Made by a program: the position numbers and the translations under genes. Positions 23,599 to 29,132 of a stretch of 29,132 nt of DNA are shown here, piece after piece. The DNA lies in assembly GCA_934532985.1 (NCBI GenBank), contig CAKTAV010000018.1:1-29132 (forward strand). The letters are read 5' to 3'. Within the stretch, counting starts at the first letter, position 1. The number at the start of each line of letters is the position of its first letter. The notes beneath the pieces are model-generated. The model saw only the letters and a list, made by a program, of their open reading frames with translations. It ran no database searches and had not been told where the DNA came from. This stretch comes from an uncultured Butyricicoccus sp. Its GTDB lineage: Bacteria; Bacillota; Clostridia; Oscillospirales; Butyricicoccaceae.

Positions 23599-23883
23599 AT
23601 GGCAATTACCAGACAGGATATCGAGTATATCGCGGCGCTGGCTCGTCTCGACCCGAAGGGAGAGGGATTTGACCAGCTGGCAGAGGATATGCAGGGTATT
23701 GTTGCGATGGTGGATCAGCTGCAGGAGCTAGATCTGGATGACATCACGGATGTCATTGACACGGAGCGCAAAAATGCGCTTCGCGAGGATGTGGAGATCC
23801 CGTCGTATACGAGCGAAGAAGTTCTGGCAAATGCGCCGGTTGTCGAATGCGGCGGTGTGAGCGTGCCGCGCGTAGTGGAGTAA
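23599..23883 (+). CDS. gatC: Asp/Glu-tRNA(Asn/Gln) amidotransferase subunit C
   Basis: GatC is the small subunit that holds GatA and GatB together in the transamidating complex converting Glu-tRNA-Gln to Gln-tRNA-Gln (and Asp-tRNA-Asn to Asn-tRNA-Asn). The 94 residues begin ITRQDIEYIAALARL and end with a tail containing the usual LREDV and VPRVVE. AAGGAGG precedes the ATG. It is 12 bases ahead of gatA. Confidence 0.95.
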   Translation: MAITRQDIEYIAALARLDPKGEGFDQLAEDMQGIVAMVDQLQELDLDDITDVIDTERKNALREDVEIPSYTSEEVLANAPVVECGGVSVPRVVE

Positions 23884-23895
23884 GGGGGAAGCACA

Positions 23896-25356
23896 ATGGA
23901 ACTGTATCAAAAGACAGCGGCAGAGCTTTCGTCCCTGCTGCGCAGCAAGGAGATCAGCGCAGAAGAGCTGGTAAAGGCGTCGTTTGCCCGCACCAAGCAG
24001 GTGGACGGCAAGGTGGGCGCGTACCTGAGCTTGTCGGAAGAGCAGGCGCTGGCGGATGCGAGAGCGATTGACAGCAAGCGTATAGCGGGCGAAGAGCTGC
24101 CGCCGCTGGCGGGCATTCCGGTCGCCGTCAAGGACAACATCAGCACGAAGGGAACGGTAACAACCTGTGCCTCGAAAATGCTGGAGAACTATGTCCCGTT
24201 TTTTGACGCGACGGTTGTCAACAGCATGAAGGATGCCGGTCTGGTGATTACCGGTAAGACGAATTTGGACGAGTTTGCCATGGGCTCATCGTGTGAGAAT
24301 TCCGCCCTGGGTGTGACGCGTAACCCGCACAATCTGGAGCATGTTCCGGGCGGCTCGTCCGGCGGCTCTGCGGCGGTGGTTGCATCGGCGCAGACACCGA
24401 TTTCCGTCGGTTCGGATACCGGTGGCTCGATTCGACAGCCGGCTTCGTTCTGCGGCGTGGTTGGCCTGAAGCCGACGTATGGCACGGTGTCCCGCTTTGG
24501 TCTGGTTGCGTTTGCGTCCTCGTTAGATCAGATCGGCCCGATGGCGCGCAGCGTGGAGGACGCTGCATTGCTGGCCGATGTTTTGCGGGGTGCTGACCCG
24601 CTGCATGACTCAACGAGCATTCCGAAGGAGTATCCAAGCCTGCATGAGGGCTTGACGAGCGACATCAAGGGACTGAAGATCGGTCTGCCGAAGGAATATT
24701 TCGGCGACGGCATTGACCGTGAGGTCAGCGACGCAGTTCTGGCTGCGGCAGAGGTTTACCGCCAGCTGGGTGCGGAGGTGTGTGAGATTTCGCTGCCGCT
24801 GAGCAAGTATGCTCTGCCGATCTACTATATTCTTTCCTCCGCAGAGGCTTCCTCGAACTTGGCACGTTTCGACGGTGTGAAGTATGGCCACCGCACGGAA
24901 CACGCGGATGACATTGTGGAGCTGTACGTCAAGTCGCGCAGCGAGGGCTTTGGCACGGAGGTACAGCGCCGCATTATGCTGGGCACCTATGTGCTTTCCA
25001 GCGGCTACTACGACGCGTATTACAAGAAGGCACGCGCCGCACAGCGTGCAATTCGTGCGGATTACGCAAAGGCGTTTGAGGGCGTGGATATCATCCTGAC
25101 GCCGACGGCACCGACCACGGCGTATCGCATTGGAGAAAAAACTTCCGATCCGCTTCAGATGTATATGGGTGACATCTGCACGGTTTCCGTTAACATCGCC
25201 GGACTGCCGGGCTTGGTTCTGCCGTGCGGCTTTGATTCCGAAAAGCTGCCGATCGGTATGCAGCTGATTGGCCCGCGCTTTGGCGAACAGACACTGCTGA
25301 ATGCCGGACTCGCCTATGAAAAGGCATCCGGACTGTCCAACATCGTGGCGCTGTAA
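23896..25356 (+). CDS. gatA: Asp/Glu-tRNA(Asn/Gln) amidotransferase subunit A
   Basis: GatA is the amidase that frees ammonia from glutamine for the GatCAB complex. The 486 residues contain the complete Ser-cisSer-Lys triad, Lys79 (VAVKDN), Ser154 (GGSSGGS) and Ser178 (SDTGGS), at positions that agree with the well-studied Staphylococcus enzyme as I recall it. The amidase signature continues through IRQPASFCGVVGLKPTYG. GGGGGAAG precedes the ATG. Presence of GatCAB suggests that at least one of GlnRS or AsnRS is missing or that the indirect route is used. Confidence 0.98.
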   Translation: MELYQKTAAELSSLLRSKEISAEELVKASFARTKQVDGKVGAYLSLSEEQALADARAIDSKRIAGEELPPLAGIPVAVKDNISTKGTVTTCASKMLENYVPFFDATVVNSMKDAGLVITGKTNLDEFAMGSSCENSALGVTRNPHNLEHVPGGSSGGSAAVVASAQTPISVGSDTGGSIRQPASFCGVVGLKPTYGTVSRFGLVAFASSLDQIGPMARSVEDAALLADVLRGADPLHDSTSIPKEYPSLHEGLTSDIKGLKIGLPKEYFGDGIDREVSDAVLAAAEVYRQLGAEVCEISLPLSKYALPIYYILSSAEASSNLARFDGVKYGHRTEHADDIVELYVKSRSEGFGTEVQRRIMLGTYVLSSGYYDAYYKKARAAQRAIRADYAKAFEGVDIILTPTAPTTAYRIGEKTSDPLQMYMGDICTVSVNIAGLPGLVLPCGFDSEKLPIGMQLIGPRFGEQTLLNAGLAYEKASGLSNIVAL

Positions 25357-25372
25357 GGAGGGAGAACGTATC

Positions 25373-26809
25373 ATGACACGTTATGAGCCGGTAATCGGTT
25401 TGGAGGTTCATGCTGAACTCTCCACCAAGACAAAGATTTTCTGCGGATGCAGCACGAAATTTGGTGCTCCGATCAACACACATGTTTGCCCGGTCTGCAC
25501 GGGTCAGCCAGGCGCACTGCCAGTGCTGAACAAGCAGGTAGTACATTATGCGGCGAAGATGGGTCTGGCAACCCATTGTCACATTAACCAGCTGTGCAAA
25601 TCGGATCGAAAGAACTATTTCTACCCGGATTTGCCGAAGGCGTATCAGATTTCGCAGTTTGATGTGCCGATCTGTGAGAACGGCTATGTGGATTTCCTTG
25701 TGGACGGCGAGCCGAAGCGCGTGCGCTTTGAGCGCATTCACTTTGAGGAAGATGCCGGAAAGCTGCTGCACGACGAGGGCGAAGGCACGGTAGTGGACTT
25801 TAACCGGTGCGGTGTGCCGCTGATTGAGATGGTAACACGGCCGGATATTCATTCCTCGGCAGAGGCAAAGGAGTTTTTGGAGACCGTAAAGACGACACTG
25901 TCCTACTTGCAGATCAGTGACTGCCGCATGGAGGAAGGCTCGATTCGCTGCGACGTCAACGTATCCGTTCGCCCAGAGGGCACGGAGGAGCTGGGAACGC
26001 GCGTGGAGATGAAGAACATCAACTCGTTCTCTGCGGCGGTTCGCGCGATTGACTATGAGGTAGCGCGCCAGATTGAGGTGCTGGAGGACGGCGGCACGAT
26101 TGTACAGGAGACCCGCCGTTGGGATGACTCCAAGGTGAAAAACCTTGTCATGCGCTCCAAGGAGAACGCGCAGGACTATCGCTATTTCCCAGATCCGGAT
26201 CTGATTGCGGTTGAGATTGACGACGCATGGATGCAGCAGATCGCCTCGGAAATTCCGGAGCTGCCACAATCGCGCTATGCTCGCTATGTGGAAGAGTTGG
26301 GACTGACGGCGAAGGAAGCACGTCAGCTATCGGATTCATTCGAGAAGGCGTGTCTAGTGGACGACGGTGCGGCGATGGGACGCGTGTCCGCGCGCGCACT
26401 GGCAAACTGGGTGCTGTCAGACATCTCAAAATATCTCAATGACAAGCAGCTGGAGCTGAAGGACACCAAGCTGACAGCGGGCAAGCTGGTGGACATGGTT
26501 GAGCTGATCGAAAAGAATGTCATCTCCGGCAACGCCGGCAAGAAGGTTCTGATCCGTCTGTTTGAGACGGACGAGACCGTCGATGAAATTGTTGACGCAC
26601 TGGGACTCAAGCAGGTATCGGACGCGGGCGCGATTGAACAGCTCGTGGATGAGGTGCTGGCAAACAACCCGAAGTCGGTTGCTGATTACCAAAGCGGCAA
26701 GAAGAACGTCATCGGCTTCTTGGTTGGTCAGTGCATGAAGGCATCCAAGGGCAAGGGCAATCCGAAGATGATTAACCAAATGCTCAGCCAGAAGCTGTCG
26801 CAGTTGTAA
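25373..26809 (+). CDS. gatB: Asp/Glu-tRNA(Asn/Gln) amidotransferase subunit B
   Basis: GatB binds the mischarged tRNA and activates its side chain with ATP before amidation. The 478 residues fit the family. The start YEPVIGLEVHAEL is the family signature, the zinc-binding cysteines are in FCGCSTKFG and CPVCTGQPG, and the cradle contains RKNYFYPDLPKAYQISQ. The C-terminal helical and YqeY-like tail domain closes the protein. The ATG at 25373 was chosen because AAGGAGGG lies about 10 bases upstream; longer in-frame readings run back into gatA. An intrinsic terminator follows. Confidence 0.98.
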   Translation: MTRYEPVIGLEVHAELSTKTKIFCGCSTKFGAPINTHVCPVCTGQPGALPVLNKQVVHYAAKMGLATHCHINQLCKSDRKNYFYPDLPKAYQISQFDVPICENGYVDFLVDGEPKRVRFERIHFEEDAGKLLHDEGEGTVVDFNRCGVPLIEMVTRPDIHSSAEAKEFLETVKTTLSYLQISDCRMEEGSIRCDVNVSVRPEGTEELGTRVEMKNINSFSAAVRAIDYEVARQIEVLEDGGTIVQETRRWDDSKVKNLVMRSKENAQDYRYFPDPDLIAVEIDDAWMQQIASEIPELPQSRYARYVEELGLTAKEARQLSDSFEKACLVDDGAAMGRVSARALANWVLSDISKYLNDKQLELKDTKLTAGKLVDMVELIEKNVISGNAGKKVLIRLFETDETVDEIVDALGLKQVSDAGAIEQLVDEVLANNPKSVADYQSGKKNVIGFLVGQCMKASKGKGNPKMINQMLSQKLSQL

Positions 26810-26826
26810 TGACGTTACGAAAACAG

Positions 26827-26878
26827 AACAATGAGGAAGCTCCATGCGGACAATTCGCAGGGGCTTCCTATTGTTTTT
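26827..26878 (+). terminator. Intrinsic terminator after gatB
   Basis: AACAATGAGGAAGC (26827-26840) pairs with GCTTCCTATTGTT (26863-26875) with one bulged G, followed by T through 26878. An inner TGCG/CGCA stem lies in the loop. It closes ligA-gatCAB. Confidence 0.9.
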
Positions 26879-26902
26879 GAGCAAAATGAGGGAGAAGAGC
26901 TG

Positions 26903-26931
26903 TTTACTTTCACATGATACTATGATAAACT
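26903..26931 (+). promoter_or_regulatory. Sigma-A promoter of yerC operon
   Basis: TTTACT (26903-26908), a 17-base spacer and TAAACT (26926-26931), with an extended -10 TG at 26923-26924, predict a start near 26938 and a leader of about 37 bases. Confidence 0.65.
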
Positions 26932-26974
26932 GTAAGAGCAAATCATACCAAGTAAAAGAGAAGGAGTGGCTGCA

Positions 26975-27274
26975 ATGAATATACAACGGGATCAGGCGTC
27001 GATGGATGCACTTTTTCGGGCAATTTTATCGCTCAAGAATGAGGATGAGTGCAGCCGATTCCTGGAGGATCTGTGCACGATCAGTGAATTGCAGGCGATG
27101 AAGCAGCGCTTTGAAGTGGCGCTCATGCTGGATGAAGGCCGCATTTACAGTGAAATTGCCAAGGATACCGGTGCGTCTACGGCGACGATCAGCCGCGTCA
27201 ACAAGTGCCTGAAATATGGAGCCGATGGATACCGCACGGCGCTGGATCGTTTAAAAGAGGAGAAGACGGAATGA
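26975..27274 (+). CDS. YerC/YecD-family TrpR-like regulator
   Basis: This small (99-residue) helical protein of the TrpR superfamily has a helix-turn-helix at about 62-85 (YSEIAKDTGASTATISRVNKCL), preceded by the FLEDLCTISELQAMKQRFEVA block seen in YerC proteins. The target genes and ligand are not established for this branch. The ATG at 26975 lies 8 bases after AGAAGGAG; the in-frame GTG at 26966 is part of that site. Its stop overlaps the methyltransferase start (ATGA), so the two proteins are probably made together. Confidence 0.88.
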   Translation: MNIQRDQASMDALFRAILSLKNEDECSRFLEDLCTISELQAMKQRFEVALMLDEGRIYSEIAKDTGASTATISRVNKCLKYGADGYRTALDRLKEEKTE

Positions 27275-28035
27275 GTGATTTTTCGGAATATGCTCTGCTG
27301 TCGGAATACTATGACCGCTTCACCGATGATGTACCATATGAACGGTGGGCGGATTTTTTTGAACATATTTTCCGACAGAAAGGACAGAAGCCGCAGCTGA
27401 TACTGGATCTGGCATGCGGAACGGGTTCGCTCACGCGCATTTTGGCTCAGCGCGGCTATGGCATGATTGCAGTGGATCAGTCGGCAGACATGCTGATGCA
27501 GGCGATGGATCCGTGGACAGAGGAGCCGCTGGATAAGCGTCCGGTGTTCCTGAATCAGTCGATGGCTCAACTGGATCTGTACGGCAGCGTGGATGCCTGC
27601 GTCTGCTGTCTGGATTCGGTCAACTATGTCACCGATCCGCAGGTGCTGCGGGAGGCATTTCGGCGCGTGCAGACGTTTCTAATGCCGGGTGGGCTGTTTG
27701 TGTTTGACATCAACACGCGCAGCAAACTGGAACGCATTGACGGACAGAGCTTTGTGCGGGAAGATGAGGATGTGTTCTGTGTTTGGCAGACGCAGATTGA
27801 TGAGGATGATCTGTGCCACTATGACTTTGACATCTTTGAGCTGAATGAACAGGGCGCGTGGAACCGCTATCAGGAGCATCATGCGGAGCGCATTTACTCT
27901 GTGGCGTTTTTGAAGCAGCTGCTGGAGGAGACGGGCTTTGTGAATATCGAGGTGCGCGGTGAGCTGTCGGACGAGGCTCCGGCGCAGGACGAAGAGCGCA
28001 TTTTCTTTATTGCACAGGCAAAGGAGAATCAATAA
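27271..28035 (+). CDS. Class I SAM-dependent methyltransferase
   Basis: This 254-residue enzyme has a Rossmann-type SAM site: motif I LDLACGTGSLT (residues 45-55), an acidic residue after the second strand (AVDQSADML) and CVCCLDSVNYV as motif IV. The substrate is unknown. The start SEYALLSEYYDRFTDDVPYERW is typical of a clostridial group annotated only as methyltransferase. It shares 4 bases with yerC and precedes hslO by 21 bases. Upstream in-frame codons lie within yerC and lack a binding site. Confidence 0.9.
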   Translation: MSDFSEYALLSEYYDRFTDDVPYERWADFFEHIFRQKGQKPQLILDLACGTGSLTRILAQRGYGMIAVDQSADMLMQAMDPWTEEPLDKRPVFLNQSMAQLDLYGSVDACVCCLDSVNYVTDPQVLREAFRRVQTFLMPGGLFVFDINTRSKLERIDGQSFVREDEDVFCVWQTQIDEDDLCHYDFDIFELNEQGAWNRYQEHHAERIYSVAFLKQLLEETGFVNIEVRGELSDEAPAQDEERIFFIAQAKENQ

Positions 28036-28056
28036 CGAGAGACGAGGAAACGACTT

Positions 28057-28938
28057 ATGGAAGATAGAATGATACGAGCGATTTGTAAGGACGCAGAGAT
28101 CAAGTGTACGGCGATTTCTACGACGGCGTTGGTGGAACGGGCGAGGAATATTCACAAGACGCTGCCGCTGGCTACGGCGGCGCTGGGACGCACTCTGACG
28201 GCGGCCTGCATGATGGGACGTGAGCTGAAGGATCAGAACGGCTCGATTACGGTTCAGATCAAGGGCAACGGCCCGCTGGGTACGATTACCGCGGTGGCAG
28301 AGAATGACGGCAGCGTACGCGGTTATCTTCAAAATCCGGCGGTAGATTTGCCGCTGCGTCCGGATGGACATCTGGATGTAGGACAGGGTGTTGGCCGCGG
28401 TTATCTGATGGTGATCAAGGATATCGGCGTCGGTGAGCCGTTCTCCGGTACGACCGTGCTGCACAATGGCGAAATCGCAGAGGATATCACCAAGTACTTT
28501 GCGGAGAGCGAGCAGGTTCCGTCGGCGGTTGCGCTGGGCGTGCTGGTCAATCCGGATCAGAGCGTGAAGCAGGCGGGTGGTTATATTGTTCAGCTGATGC
28601 CGGGGGCAACGGATGATGACATTACACGGCTGGAACAGAATATCGCGGCAGCCGGTGCGATGACCGAAATGATGGATGCAGGACTGACGCTGGAGGAGAT
28701 TGTACACCGCGTATTGGATGGCTTTGACGTAGAATTTTTGGAGAATATTCCGGTTTGCTATCGCTGCGGATGCAATCAGGCAAAGGTATCGCGCGCGCTC
28801 ATCAGCTTGGGCAAGGAAGAGTTGGAGAAACTGCGGGATGAAGAAGAGAATATTGAAATTACTTGTCAGTTCTGTGATAAGGTTTATCATTTGAATCGCC
28901 AAGACATCAATCAATTGATCGAGTCAGCGACGAAATAA
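28057..28938 (+). CDS. hslO: Hsp33 redox-regulated chaperone
   Basis: Hsp33 is a cytosolic holdase switched on by oxidative unfolding when its zinc site forms disulfides. The 293 residues fit the family. The four zinc cysteines are the CXC pair Cys237 and Cys239 (YRCGCNQ) and the CXXC pair Cys270 and Cys273 (CQFC); an extra Cys234 lies nearby. The N-terminal domain shows LGRTLTAACMMG and GNGPLGTI. GAGGAAA lies upstream of the ATG. No classical terminator follows before the tRNA promoter; a weak A+T-rich repeat (AAATTCAC with GTGGATTT) is the only candidate. Confidence 0.97.
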   Translation: MEDRMIRAICKDAEIKCTAISTTALVERARNIHKTLPLATAALGRTLTAACMMGRELKDQNGSITVQIKGNGPLGTITAVAENDGSVRGYLQNPAVDLPLRPDGHLDVGQGVGRGYLMVIKDIGVGEPFSGTTVLHNGEIAEDITKYFAESEQVPSAVALGVLVNPDQSVKQAGGYIVQLMPGATDDDITRLEQNIAAAGAMTEMMDAGLTLEEIVHRVLDGFDVEFLENIPVCYRCGCNQAKVSRALISLGKEELEKLRDEEENIEITCQFCDKVYHLNRQDINQLIESATK

Positions 28939-29007
28939 TACCAAATTCACCGATTTTTCGAACATTTTGTGGATTTGAAAAAATGTAAAATAATTTGCAA
29001 AAATGTG

Positions 29008-29036
29008 TTGACAAAATACTGCCCAATGGATATAAT
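29008..29036 (+). promoter_or_regulatory. Consensus sigma-A promoter of tRNA-Val
   Basis: A perfect TTGACA (29008-29013), 17-base spacer and perfect TATAAT (29031-29036). The start is expected near 29043, about 16 bases before the tRNA. This is the strongest promoter by sequence in the window. Confidence 0.95.
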
Positions 29037-29058
29037 AATATACGTTGCTGGACGGCAT

Positions 29059-29132
29059 GGAAGTTTAGCTCAGCTGGGAGAGCATCTGCCTTACAAGCAG
29101 AGGGTCACAGGTTCGAGCCCTGTAACTTCCAC
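29059..29132 (+). tRNA. tRNA-Val (anticodon UAC), cut by the window end
   Basis: GGAAGTT (29059-29065) pairs with AACTTCC (29124-29130). The anticodon stem TCTGC/GCAGA encloses CTTACAA, giving anticodon UAC. D and T arms are intact (GGTTCGAGCC). Base 29131 is the discriminator A and 29132 is the first C of a probable encoded CCA, the rest of which lies outside the window. More tRNA genes may follow. Confidence 0.97.

Noticed and set aside
27679..28914. A 411-codon minus-strand frame opposite the methyltransferase and hslO
   Set aside because: It spans two real genes in antisense, with no start signals or domain.

Overview
The window looks like a stretch of core chromosome from a spore-forming member of the Clostridia (Firmicutes), by eye in the mid-50s % G+C. 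The signs are a fused ispH-rpsA gene, a YunB sporulation protein, YerC and clostridial HutP-family regulators, GatCAB, sigma-A promoters close to consensus, and strong GGAGG ribosome binding sites. A Butyricicoccus/Agathobaculum-type Oscillospirales genome would fit, but I cannot prove the genus. I see no phage, insertion sequence, CRISPR array, origin or toxin/defence island. About 90% of the sequence is coding, and no gap between genes exceeds about 220 bases.

Layout. (1) 31-213: tRNA-Leu(UAG) on the minus strand with its own promoter and terminator. (2) 254-11037: a ten-gene plus-strand run, probably one operon: a lipoprotein with Asp-rich repeats, an OmpR-type response regulator, its histidine kinase, a DUF1385/YqhQ membrane protein, prmC, recA, recX, rimO, pgsA and cysS, closed by an intrinsic terminator. 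(3) 11167-12863: guaB alone, with a good sigma-A promoter and a terminator. (4) 12870-14006: a D-Ala-D-Ala carboxypeptidase on the minus strand behind a sigma-E-like sporulation promoter. (5) 14025-14738: an rluB-type pseudouridine synthase. (6) 14748-20745: an RpiR regulator with a TGCA-rich upstream region, then an HI0933-type flavoprotein, a HutP-family protein, cmk, plsC and ispH-rpsA, ended by a terminator. (7) 20796-21428: yunB. (8) 21463-26878: ligA-gatC-gatA-gatB and a terminator. (9) 26903-28938: yerC, a methyltransferase and hslO. (10) 29008-29132: a consensus promoter and tRNA-Val(UAC), cut at the window edge.

The content is mostly housekeeping: recombination and joining (recA, recX, ligA), translation quality and modification (prmC, rimO, rluB, cysS, gatCAB, S1), phospholipid synthesis (pgsA, plsC), nucleotides (guaB, cmk), isoprenoids (ispH), redox chaperone (hslO) and sporulation or wall (yunB, dac). 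The least explained parts are regulatory. The S1 half of the ispH-rpsA fusion has its own Shine-Dalgarno and start, and an A+T-rich internal promoter candidate lies upstream of them. A HutP-type RNA-binding protein sits with no hut genes. A lipoprotein/two-component module is welded to the recA operon. I did not find a clear, wholly new system.
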